A stretch of DNA of 64,000 nucleotides from NCBI GenBank assembly GCA_013374015.1, contig BLLL01000006.1, forward strand, positions 1 to 64,000. The letters are read 5' to 3'. Of the stretch, positions 42,930 to 51,187 are shown piece after piece. The DNA comes from Candidatus Desulfovibrio kirbyi. Lineage in GTDB: Bacteria > Desulfobacterota > Desulfovibrionia > Desulfovibrionales > Desulfovibrionaceae. Position numbers and translations under genes: made by a program. The notes under the pieces were generated by a model. The model did no database searches and was not told the DNA's origin. It saw nothing but the letters and a program-made list of their open reading frames with translations. Numbering within the stretch: position 1 is the first letter of the stretch; each line of letters begins with the position of its first letter.

Positions 42930-43502
42930 TCAATCAGTTTCACGCTTCTCCAGAGGCGGACATTCAACCATCCCCTTTTCATCAAAAATACGGATATCCA
43001 GTGAAATGTAGCTCCGCGCCAGCGTTTCCACAGAAAGACCCAGCGAAATGTGACGCGCGTCCTCCACACGCAACCCGGCGAGCCGGCGGGCAGCCTCAAG
43101 ACCAATCTCGGCAAACGCAGCTATGGGTGTGAGCAATACAGCCGGGCAGATTTTGTAGAGATACAGACAACCGTTTGCCAGCACCAGCGGAAAAATGCCG
43201 CACGCGGGCGGGCGCCTGACGCGCTCCAAACGGCATCCGCGCTCTGTGGCCGCCTTGCAGCCCCGCGCGTCCATAAAGGCTGTGGCTCTGTCAAACAGAT
43301 AAAAATCTTCACTGAGGTTCGGACGGATCTGCTCCGGCAGCAACGCCATGTAAAAAGGATCGCCGGAATCCTGCGGGCCGCAACAGAAACGGCAGTCGCG
43401 GCAATAGTCATTCTGAAGCCAAGACCCCCGCCACCGTAAGCTCCGTCTGCGGGGAAAACGCGCGCGCCAGAGCGCCAGATACCGCCAAAATCCTTTTGAC
43501 AT
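42930..43502 (-). CDS. Cys-rich YkgJ-like metal-cluster protein
   Basis: The 190-residue protein contains NDYCRDCRFCCGPQDSGDPF near residue 30 and further cysteines in ARGCKAATERGCRLERVRRP, PACGIFP and ICPAVL. This spacing resembles the YkgJ/CxxCxxCC family of putative Zn/Fe-cluster proteins, whose role is mostly unknown. ATG 43502 is chosen; a longer upstream frame has no support and the ribosome site is weak. It lies 78 bases before the lipoprotein gene on the same strand. Confidence 0.68.
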   Translation of the reverse strand: MSKGFWRYLALWRARFPRRRSLRWRGSWLQNDYCRDCRFCCGPQDSGDPFYMALLPEQIRPNLSEDFYLFDRATAFMDARGCKAATERGCRLERVRRPPACGIFPLVLANGCLYLYKICPAVLLTPIAAFAEIGLEAARRLAGLRVEDARHISLGLSVETLARSYISLDIRIFDEKGMVECPPLEKRETD

Positions 43503-43688
43503 GACACAACCCGACAAACAAAAAGTTCCCCCTTGGCTACGCCTGAAACAAACGCCTGTCAAACAGCGTGGCGCGCTGTTCTCGCCATATTTTCTGATAG
43601 TTTTTATCAAATTTTTAAAATACCTAACAAAAATTTCGTGAAAAAAATAATTGCCAAAAACACAACTTCAGGCTATTTTTATGCACGC

Positions 43689-43775
43689 GCCCAAGTGGTG
43701 GAATTGGTAGACACGCCAGGTTCAGGGTCTGGTTCTCGCAAGGGAGTGGGAGTTCGAGTCTCCCTTTGGGCACCA
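43689..43775 (+). tRNA. tRNA-Leu (CAG)
   Basis: The acceptor GCCCAAG pairs with TTTGGGC (one G-U), D arm GTGGTGGAATTGGTAGAC, anticodon stem CCAGG/TCTGG closing loop TTCAGGG with CAG, a long variable arm (TTCTCGCAAGGGAG), T arm with GTTCGAGTC, and encoded CCA. A terminator hairpin follows at 43787. Confidence 0.95.
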
Positions 43776-43786
43776 AAATCAAAAAA

Positions 43787-43808
43787 CTCCGACAGCGTGC
43801 TGCCGGGG
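43787..43808 (+). terminator. Hairpin terminator after tRNA-Leu
   Basis: CTCCGACAGC and GCTGCCGGGG form a ten-position stem with one mismatch and one G-U around a GT loop, followed by TTTGAAC. Preceded by six A, it could also end rpmB transcription from the other side. Confidence 0.6.
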
Positions 43809-43842
43809 TTTGAACATCAAAAAATTTTCAAAAATACGTACT

Positions 43843-44052
43843 TCAGATCTGCTTGCGCACAACAGGCTTAACCAGAGCGCCCGAACGCATACATCTAGTA
43901 CACACCATCAGCGTACGCACCTGTCCGTTGGGAAACTGATGGCGAACGCGTTGCAGATTTGGGTTAAAACGGCGTTTTGTCTTAATATTTGAATGACTCA
44001 CCAAATTGCCTGTCTGCGGCTTTTTGCCGCAGAAATCACATTCCTTACTCAT
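43843..44052 (-). CDS. rpmB: 50S ribosomal protein L28 (zinc-type)
   Basis: The 69-residue protein begins [20 protein letters not shown] and continues with [17 protein letters not shown] and [14 protein letters not shown], the L28 fold. CxxC pairs at the N-terminus (CDFC) and near residue 52 (CTRC) make it the zinc-binding form. ATG 44052 lies after GAGGGTAACC; the 14 upstream codons in frame are not L28. It stands alone between tRNA-Leu and relA/spoT. Confidence 0.96.
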   Translation of the reverse strand: MSKECDFCGKKPQTGNLVSHSNIKTKRRFNPNLQRVRHQFPNGQVRTLMVCTRCMRSGALVKPVVRKQI

Positions 44053-44183
44053 GTCGGTTACCCTCCGTATATGTAAAAAATGACGTCCGGCCAAAAAAAT
44101 CCGTTTTTGCCCGAAACAATAACTGGTTTATATATTATTATATAGCACGCGACCAGTAAAAAATAAGCCAAAAATCAGGCGTC

Positions 44184-44390
44184 GTGACGGCGCAAGCAGA
44201 TATTGAACAACTTCTGGCCGAGAACGACCTTATTTCGCGTTTACGGGCACGGATGCGGGCAGAGGCTGAACCGGTTCATTCCATATCAGGCATGTTTATC
44301 TATAATGTGAAAAAAAGCAAATCGCGCATAAACTCAATCACGGCAAGGACAACCAGAAAAGCGGGGCGACTGCCTGTGCATAATGGTTAG
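44184..44390 (+). CDS. Doubtful 68-residue ORF
   Basis: It starts with GTG and reads VTAQADIEQLLAENDLISRL, a plausible helix, then becomes basic. No ribosome site is clear and the last bases overlap the relA/spoT stop region. It could be the start of a gene truncated at the relA/spoT junction. No family recognised. Confidence 0.25.
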   Translation: MTAQADIEQLLAENDLISRLRARMRAEAEPVHSISGMFIYNVKKSKSRINSITARTTRKAGRLPVHNG

Positions 44391-46540
44391 TCCACACCCT
44401 CGCTATCCCGCACAACTTCCAGAATAAACGGCAAAACGCGTATGGCCTCTATCAATTCATAAAGCTGGGTTGAGTTGCCGACTTCAACAGTAAAATGCAG
44501 ATTGGCGCGCCCGTCCACTCTGGTTTCCAGCGTAAGCTCGGTAATATTGACCTTGTTTTTTGCCAGAATCTGCGTCACTGCGGCCAGCACGCCGTGTTCA
44601 TTTTTCGCGATAATAAAGATACCCGCTTCATAGGGCTTTTGCTCCCCGTTGCTCCAATGGACGCTGAGGATCCTTTCGGTCTCCATATTCGCCACATTGG
44701 GACAGTCGTTCCGGTGCACGCTGATGCCCATGCCGCGGCTGATATAGCCCACAATGGCGTCTCCGGGCACGGGATTACAGCATTTGGCAAAGCGCATCAG
44801 CACATCGTTCACTCCGGAAACCGTCACGCCTTCACTTTTGCGCTGCCCCCCGTCTTTTGCCACGGAAGGAGGGGCGACCGTAGCCGCAACCTCTTCAGGG
44901 TGCAGCACAGCGTACAAACGATTCAGCACACGGCGCGGCGTCACGCCGGCATACCCCACAGCCGCTACCAACTCGTCCACGTTTTCATAGTTCAGATCGT
45001 GCGCGACAAGTGCCAGATGCCCGTCTTTGAGCGCCTTGCCCACATTCAGGCTCACTTTGCGCCCTTCTTTTTCCAGCATTTCACGGCCAAGGGCAATAGC
45101 GTGGGTGCGCTCCTCGGTGCGCAGATAGTGTTGAATCCGGTTACGCGCCTTGGCTGTTTTGACAAGTTTGAGCCAGTCACGGTTGGGATTACGCGCGGAA
45201 TCAGTTATGATTTCAACGCAATCACCATTTTTAAGTTCTGTATGCAGGGGCACAAGACGCCCGTTGACCTTGGCGCCGGCGCAGTGCTGCCCCACCTGCG
45301 TATGGATAAGATACGCAAAATCCAGCGGCATCGCCCCTTCCGGCAGTTCCTTGATATCGCCGGCAGGGGTATAGATGTACACTTCGTCCTTGAACAGATC
45401 CATTTTAAGAGAACGCATGAACTCGCGGGAATCCGCTTCTTCGCTCTGGCGCTCAAAAATTTCGCGCAGCCACGAAAACTGCTCCAGATCCCTGCTGTGG
45501 ATGCGCCCGTTTTCCTTATAAACCCAATGCGCGGCAACGCCGTGCTCCGCCTGCTTGTGCATGTCTTCGGTACGGATCTGGATTTCGATGCGCTCGCCCT
45601 CAGGCCCGATGACGGTAGTGTGCAGGCTGCGGTATCCATTGGATTTCGGCATGGAAATATAGTCTTTAAAGCGTCCGTGCACAGGCCGCCACTGGGAATG
45701 CACAAGCCCAAGCACTGCGTAACAGTCCTTGATATCGTCAACCAGCACTCTGAACGCCATAATATCGTGCATCTCATCCAGCGCCAGGGACTGGGACTGC
45801 ATTTTCTTGTAAATACTGTATAAATGCTTGATTCGTCCGTACACGTCGCCGTGGATGCCGTTGGAAGCCAAAAGGTCGGTAATAAGACTCACCACCTTGT
45901 CGATAATCTGCTTTTCAACGACCTTGTGCGTTTCCAGCCAATGGCTGATCTGATTGAATACGTCCGGCCACAGATACTGAAGACTCAAATCCTCCAGATC
46001 GCGTTTCAGACTGTGCAGCCCGAGACGGTTTGCCAGAGGCGCGTAAATATCCATTGTTTCCTGGGCGATACGACGCTGTTTGTGGACTTTCTGAAAATTC
46101 AGGGTGCGCATGTTGTGCAGACGATCCGCCAGCTTGACCATAAGCACACGCACATCGTGGCTCATGGCAAGAATCATCTTGCGGATATTCTCCGCCTGCG
46201 CCTCTTCCTTGTTTTCAAAAGGAATGAGGCTTATCTTGGTAACGCCGTCAACTAGATCCGCCACATTCTCGCCAAAATTCTCTTCAATGCCCTCAAGATT
46301 CGCCTTGGTGTCCTCAATGGTATCGTGCAGCAAGCCTGCGGCAATCGTGGCTTCATCAAAGCCCATCTCCACAAGGGCACTTGCCACGGCCAACGGATGC
46401 GAGAGGTACTGCTCCCCGGAAAGCCGCGTCTGGCCGGCATGGGCGGCGGCGGCAAACACATAGGCGCGCTGTATCAGCTCCAAATCCGCGTTCGGGTTAT
46501 TGGCTGAAACAGCGTCAAGAATTTCCTGAATACGAATCAT
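44387..46540 (-). CDS. relA/spoT: Bifunctional (p)ppGpp synthetase/hydrolase, RelA/SpoT family
   Basis: It makes and degrades the stringent-response alarmone. The 717-residue protein has the HD hydrolase domain with intact HDTIED near residue 70 and KLADRLHNMRTL, the synthetase domain (YGRIKHLYSIYKKMQ, YISMPKSNGYRSLHTTV near 290), a TGS domain (YIYTPAGDIKELPEGAMPLD), and a C-terminal ACT domain (TLETRVDGRANLHFTVEV). Both active sites look complete, so it is probably the single long Rel of this genome. ATG 46540 overlaps the end of an upstream decayed frame by four bases. Confidence 0.95.
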   Translation of the reverse strand: MIRIQEILDAVSANNPNADLELIQRAYVFAAAAHAGQTRLSGEQYLSHPLAVASALVEMGFDEATIAAGLLHDTIEDTKANLEGIEENFGENVADLVDGVTKISLIPFENKEEAQAENIRKMILAMSHDVRVLMVKLADRLHNMRTLNFQKVHKQRRIAQETMDIYAPLANRLGLHSLKRDLEDLSLQYLWPDVFNQISHWLETHKVVEKQIIDKVVSLITDLLASNGIHGDVYGRIKHLYSIYKKMQSQSLALDEMHDIMAFRVLVDDIKDCYAVLGLVHSQWRPVHGRFKDYISMPKSNGYRSLHTTVIGPEGERIEIQIRTEDMHKQAEHGVAAHWVYKENGRIHSRDLEQFSWLREIFERQSEEADSREFMRSLKMDLFKDEVYIYTPAGDIKELPEGAMPLDFAYLIHTQVGQHCAGAKVNGRLVPLHTELKNGDCVEIITDSARNPNRDWLKLVKTAKARNRIQHYLRTEERTHAIALGREMLEKEGRKVSLNVGKALKDGHLALVAHDLNYENVDELVAAVGYAGVTPRRVLNRLYAVLHPEEVAATVAPPSVAKDGGQRKSEGVTVSGVNDVLMRFAKCCNPVPGDAIVGYISRGMGISVHRNDCPNVANMETERILSVHWSNGEQKPYEAGIFIIAKNEHGVLAAVTQILAKNKVNITELTLETRVDGRANLHFTVEVGNSTQLYELIEAIRVLPFILEVVRDSEGVD

Positions 46541-46961
46541 GCGTCCTCTCCGGCTGCGACTTCAAACAGAGGCTTGCAGTATGTCTGCACCAAGGCGCAA
46601 ATGTCAACGCCCTTGAAGCGTCGTCGGAAATCCGGCCCCTTTGCAAAAGGCAAAAAATCCTCAAGGCACACAAACGACGCGGGAGTCGCTAGTTTGGTTG
46701 ACGTTGGTCCAAACGTCATAGCTGCCGTCATCGATAACCCAAGAGATGCCGACGATGTCAGTCTCTGTGCCCGTCCAATAAGTCGGAGGCATGAACAATT
46801 CAGAGCGCCGAAACCTTCCACCGGCGCCGGCGCTGCAAACAGTGCGGATATAGCTGGAAGTAGTGAAATTCCCGAATTTGACAATATCTTTCAAATTACG
46901 ATAGCATGAAGTGGCATTGATGTAATTATTCTGTGATTCTTAACTTTTCTGGTGTTTGCAG
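46541..46961 (-). pseudogene. Remnants between relA/spoT and leuS
   Basis: No intact gene. One reverse frame ends at 46537 with DICALVQTYCKPLFEVAAGE, overlapping the relA/spoT start by four bases, so it looks like the tail of a lost upstream gene. Another (46661-46894) reads TYWTGTETDIVGISWVIDDG and SDSRVVCVP, recalling the end of DUF1566/Lcl-type domains. The two frames overlap at about 46661, suggesting a deletion or insertion junction. Assignments are tentative. Confidence 0.3.
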
Positions 46962-49475
46962 ATGACGCATCTTCGTTATGATCCCCAATGGGTGGAAAAA
47001 AAATGGCAGGCAATCTGGGGGGCGGTCAACGGCTTTGCCGTTGACGCCGTTTTGGACAAGCCAAAATATTATGTGCTTGAAATGTTTCCTTATCCTTCCG
47101 GCAATATACATATGGGGCATGTGCGCAATTATTCCATCGGCGATGTGGTGGCGCGCTGCAAGCGCATGCAGGGATTTAACGTGCTGCATCCTATGGGGTG
47201 GGACGCCTTTGGGCTACCGGCGGAAAATGCGGCCATCAAACACCGGACACACCCCGTACAATGGACGTATGCCAATATTGACGCGATGCGCGCCCAGCTT
47301 AAACGGCTGGGGTATTCCTATGACTGGGCGCGGGAAATCGCCACCTGCAGGCCGGAATATTATCGATGGGAACAGGTATTTTTTTTGCGTCTTCTGCAAA
47401 AAGGCCTTGTGTATCGTAAAAAATCGTCGCAAAACTGGTGCCCTTCCTGCAATACCGTACTGGCCAACGAACAGGTGATTGAGGGTTTGTGCTGGCGTTG
47501 TGACAGCCGCGTTGAGCAAAAGGACCTTGAGCAGTGGTTTTTGAAAATCACCGCATACGGGGACGAACTGCTCAACGATCTTTCCCGGTTGGAAAGCGGT
47601 TGGCCTGCCCGTGTGCTCGCCATGCAGCGTAACTGGATAGGCAAATCAGTTGGCGCTACAGTACGCTTTGGCCTTGTCAAAACACATGCGGAGGCGTCCG
47701 CCATAGAGGTGTTCACCACGCGTCCGGACACGCTTTTTGGGGTAACGTTTATAACGCTCGCACCGGAGCATCCGTTGGTGGAATCTCTTATTGCAGGGCA
47801 CGCCAAAGCGGATGTGGTGCGCGCCTTTGTAAAACGTATACGGAATATGGACCGTATCGACCGCCAGTCCGATATACTGGAAAAAGAGGGCGTTTTTACA
47901 GGGGCGTATGCGTTGCATCCGTTTACCGGCGAGCGGTTGCCGTTGTGGCTGAGCAATTTTGTGCTGGCCGATTATGGTTCCGGCGCTGTTATGGGTGTGC
48001 CGGCGCACGATCAGCGCGATTTTGATTTTGCCCGCAAGTACGGCCTGCCTGTGCGTGTTGTTGTCTGTCCGCGCGGGGAAGCGCCTGACGCGGATACTAT
48101 GGATTCGGCGTACACCGGCGACGGGCACATGGTCAATTCCGGCAGTTTTGACGGCCTGCGGAGTGAAGACGGCAAAAAAGCCGTGGCCGATGCCCTGACC
48201 CGTGAGGGCAAAGGCGCCGCCGATACGCAGTTTCGCCTCCGGGACTGGAACATATCGCGTCAACGGTACTGGGGCGCTCCCATTCCTGTCGTGTATTGCG
48301 AAACGTGTGGCCATGTGCCGGAAAAAGAAGAGAATTTGCCCGTCCTTCTGCCCCTTGACGCGCTGATTGGCGCTGACGGGCGTTCTCCGCTGCCGGACAC
48401 GCCATCATTTGTTGATTGCGTTTGTCCGAAGTGCGGTGCTCCGGCCAGACGCGAAACAGACACTATGGACACTTTTGTGGAGTCCTCCTGGTACTTCGCG
48501 CGCTACACTGACGCCCGCAACGCGAATGCCCCTTTCAGCCGCGACGCGCTGAACTACTGGCTGCCTGTGGACCAGTACATCGGCGGTGTGGAGCACGCCA
48601 TACTGCATCTGCTATATTCCCGTTTTTTTACCAGAGTGTTGCGCGACATGGGCTTTTTCCCGGGAGATTTGTCTGAGCCTTTCACGAATCTGCTCACTCA
48701 GGGCATGGTGCTGAAAGACGGTTTCAAGATGTCAAAATCCAAAGGGAATATCGTAGACCCAACGGAGATGATCACACAATACGGCGCGGACGCCGTGCGT
48801 CTGTTCTGCCTGTTTGCCGCGCCACCGGAGAGGGATTTTGACTGGTCAGCCGCGGGCATTGAAGGCGCGTTTCGGTTTTTGGGGCGTGTGTGGCGTTTGT
48901 TTGTGGAAGAACACGCAAGGATTTTGCCGCTCACCGCCTGCTGCGCGACCGAAGGTGATGTCCGCGATGAGCAGGCTGCCGCGTTGCGCCGCAAAGAACA
49001 TTTGACCGTAAAAAAAGTCGGGGATGACATGGGTGAGCGTTTTCAGTTCAACACTGCCATCGCTGCCGTTATGGAACTGGTCAACGCCATGTATATTGCC
49101 CGTGATACCCTGACCATGGGCGAAGCTGACCGCCGTATTTTTTCCTCGGCAATGGCTACGGTGCTGACGCTGCTTTCGCCGATTACGCCGCATATTTGTG
49201 AGGAGTTGTGGGAGCGTATCGGACATTCCACGCGTATTTTCGACCAGACCTGGCCTGTCTGGGACCCTTCCGCTACTACGCGGCAAGTTCTGACCGTTGC
49301 CCTGCAGGTGAACGGCAAGCTACGGGGCACGCTGGAGGCGCCTGCGGGAGCGGGCAAAGACGTTCTGGAGCAGTTGGCGCTGGCGGATGCTTCGGTAAAG
49401 CGGCATACTGAAGGCTTGACAGTGTGCAGGGTTGTTGTTGTCGCCGGCAAACTAGTCAACGTGGTTGCCGGATAG
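46962..49475 (+). CDS. leuS: Leucyl-tRNA synthetase
   Basis: A class I synthetase that charges tRNA-Leu. The 837-residue protein has PYPSGNIHMGHVRNYSIGD (HIGH motif), a zinc-like cluster CPSCNTVLANEQ...CWRC, the CP1 editing domain with VFTTRPDTLFGVTF and SGAVMGVPAHDQRD, GFKMSKSKGNIVDP (KMSKS) near 600, and the C-terminal anticodon domain. ATG 46962 is chosen over TTG 46956; no strong ribosome site is visible. holA begins four bases after the stop, as often in Desulfovibrio relatives, where an lptE gene may intervene; none is seen. Confidence 0.96.
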   Translation: MTHLRYDPQWVEKKWQAIWGAVNGFAVDAVLDKPKYYVLEMFPYPSGNIHMGHVRNYSIGDVVARCKRMQGFNVLHPMGWDAFGLPAENAAIKHRTHPVQWTYANIDAMRAQLKRLGYSYDWAREIATCRPEYYRWEQVFFLRLLQKGLVYRKKSSQNWCPSCNTVLANEQVIEGLCWRCDSRVEQKDLEQWFLKITAYGDELLNDLSRLESGWPARVLAMQRNWIGKSVGATVRFGLVKTHAEASAIEVFTTRPDTLFGVTFITLAPEHPLVESLIAGHAKADVVRAFVKRIRNMDRIDRQSDILEKEGVFTGAYALHPFTGERLPLWLSNFVLADYGSGAVMGVPAHDQRDFDFARKYGLPVRVVVCPRGEAPDADTMDSAYTGDGHMVNSGSFDGLRSEDGKKAVADALTREGKGAADTQFRLRDWNISRQRYWGAPIPVVYCETCGHVPEKEENLPVLLPLDALIGADGRSPLPDTPSFVDCVCPKCGAPARRETDTMDTFVESSWYFARYTDARNANAPFSRDALNYWLPVDQYIGGVEHAILHLLYSRFFTRVLRDMGFFPGDLSEPFTNLLTQGMVLKDGFKMSKSKGNIVDPTEMITQYGADAVRLFCLFAAPPERDFDWSAAGIEGAFRFLGRVWRLFVEEHARILPLTACCATEGDVRDEQAAALRRKEHLTVKKVGDDMGERFQFNTAIAAVMELVNAMYIARDTLTMGEADRRIFSSAMATVLTLLSPITPHICEELWERIGHSTRIFDQTWPVWDPSATTRQVLTVALQVNGKLRGTLEAPAGAGKDVLEQLALADASVKRHTEGLTVCRVVVVAGKLVNVVAG

Positions 49476-49478
49476 CCA

Positions 49479-50447
49479 ATGCCCGCCGACAAGCCGGGTT
49501 TCAATTTTTTACTCTGTCCGGACAGCCTGCTGCTCCGTACGCGCCTTAGACACATGGCTTCGACTACTGCAGGCGGCAACGCGTGGGAAGAATACGTTTA
49601 TTGGGGAGATGAAGAACCGCAGGCCGCTTTTTGGGATAATCTCACCCTTTGCGGCATGGTTGCGACAGATCGCGTGCTTATTGTACGCCAGGCGCACCAA
49701 TGGCCGGCAACGGTCTGGAAAAAGATTTCACAGGCCTTGGCGCGTCCGTCCGCTCAGTGCCGGCCTTTTTTTTGTCTGGAAATGAAATGGGAAAAAGGCA
49801 AACCGAAGCTGCCCGCGCATATCAGCAAGCTGCGGTGTTTCGCGTACGCTGATTCGCATAGCTGGATATGGCGGCATCCGGGATTGACTGAACACAGTGT
49901 TGGAAAATATGTGCGGGATCGCGCCGGGGAACTTGAGCTTGAGTTTGCAGCCGACGCCCTGAAGCAGTTTTGTGTTTCAGTGTTGCCTGATGCCAGCGCT
50001 GTTGAAACCGAATTGCAAAAATTTGCGCTTTTGTGCGGCGCAGGGCGGAAAAAGGTCACAACGGATATGGTGTCCGCCTCAGCTTTAAGCCTAGAATGCA
50101 ATATTTTTGCCTGTATTCGACATATGGAAGAGGGGAACGCGCTCGCGCTCTGGAAAGAAATGGCGCGAAGCACTGACAGTGACAACCTTTTTTTCCGGCT
50201 GCTGGTGTTTTTGGAACGTGAAATGCGTTTGTTCTGGAATATTCTGGCCGGTGAAGACGTGCGTCTGTATCCAGCTGAAAGCGCTTTCAAACGCGCTCTG
50301 GCCAGACGCATTGGATTTTGTGGCGTGGCCGAAGGGATGGTTCGCGTGATGGAAGCTGAATGGCAGGTTAAAAACGGCGCTCGCACTACAGAGCAAAGCC
50401 TTGCCTTTCTCGTGGTACAATTGACGGATTTATTCCGAAATACCTGA
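49479..50447 (+). CDS. holA: DNA polymerase III delta subunit HolA
   Basis: The delta subunit opens the beta clamp within the clamp loader. The 322-residue protein is divergent but has the right length and position: an N-terminal domain with FLLCPDSLLLRTRLRHMA, a central segment HVGKYVRDRAGELELEFA-like (SVGKYVRDRAGELELEFAAD) and LQKFALLCGAGRKKVTTDMV, and a helical C-terminus (WRM-type region replaced by AIGFCGVAEGMVRV-like residues). Its overlap-free but tight spacing after leuS supports the call. RadC follows after 38 bases. Confidence 0.75.
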   Translation: MPADKPGFNFLLCPDSLLLRTRLRHMASTTAGGNAWEEYVYWGDEEPQAAFWDNLTLCGMVATDRVLIVRQAHQWPATVWKKISQALARPSAQCRPFFCLEMKWEKGKPKLPAHISKLRCFAYADSHSWIWRHPGLTEHSVGKYVRDRAGELELEFAADALKQFCVSVLPDASAVETELQKFALLCGAGRKKVTTDMVSASALSLECNIFACIRHMEEGNALALWKEMARSTDSDNLFFRLLVFLEREMRLFWNILAGEDVRLYPAESAFKRALARRIGFCGVAEGMVRVMEAEWQVKNGARTTEQSLAFLVVQLTDLFRNT

Positions 50448-50485
50448 CTCAACTCCTTGCCTATCCTTACAGGACTTCTTATTGT

Positions 50486-51187
50486 ATGTTGGAAGAAAAT
50501 TTCTCAGCCAGAGGGCACCGGAGTCGTCTGCGCACGCGTTTTGAGCGCGACTCTGCAGTTATGGCGGATTATGAAGTTCTTGAGCTTCTGCTTGGCTACG
50601 GATTGACAAGAAAGAATACCAAGCCACTGGCAAAAGAATTGTTGCGGCGTTTCGGCAGTATCCGTGGCGTGTTGAATGCCCGGTCGGACGAACTGCTTGA
50701 TGTTCCCGGCTTTGGCGCGGGGCTTATGAGTCTTTGGCTGGTAGTGCGTGAGGTTTTGTCCCGCCATGCCGATTCGGCGGCGCGCCGCCGTGAGGAACTG
50801 GTCACGCCGGACGCTGTGGTGTGCATGGCAAGAGCGCGTCTTGCCGGATGCGCGTATGAGGAATGCTGGCTGGCGCTTGTGGACGGACGCAGCAGACTGA
50901 TAGCCTGGAAGAGACTGTGTCGCGGCGGCGTGAGCGCGGTTGCCGTGCAGCCGGGAGATGTGCTTGAAAGGGCGCTTGCGCACAAGGCGGCGGGGATTAT
51001 TCTGGTGCACAATCATCCCGGCGGCTGTCCAACTCCCTCCCGTTCAGATATTGATCTGACAGAGGAACTGCGCCAACTGTCTCCACGATTAGGTGTGCGT
51101 TTTTTAGATCATATTATTGTTACTGATGAAGACTGTTACAGTCTGGCACAGAACAGAGTTATCCGCCGACAGTCGGGGAGCGTATGA
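50486..51187 (+). CDS. radC: RadC-family JAB-domain protein
   Basis: The 233-residue protein has the UPF0758 layout: an N-terminal helix-hairpin-helix (LLDVPGFGAGLMSLW near 70) and a C-terminal JAB/MPN metalloprotease-like domain with HNHPGGCPTPSRSDIDLT near 175-190, including both His and the Asp of the JAMM motif, and FLDHIIVTDEDCYSLAQ. Despite the name, a role in DNA repair is not established. ATG 50486 follows ACAGGACTTC. The stop is adjacent to the lon start (TGAATG). Confidence 0.93.
   Translation: MLEENFSARGHRSRLRTRFERDSAVMADYEVLELLLGYGLTRKNTKPLAKELLRRFGSIRGVLNARSDELLDVPGFGAGLMSLWLVVREVLSRHADSAARRREELVTPDAVVCMARARLAGCAYEECWLALVDGRSRLIAWKRLCRGGVSAVAVQPGDVLERALAHKAAGIILVHNHPGGCPTPSRSDIDLTEELRQLSPRLGVRFLDHIIVTDEDCYSLAQNRVIRRQSGSV

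Noticed and set aside
44495..45823. 442-residue forward ORF antisense to relA/spoT
   Set aside because: Long only because of the GC-rich opposite strand; low-complexity His/Arg-rich translation, no ribosome site, and the reverse gene is certain.
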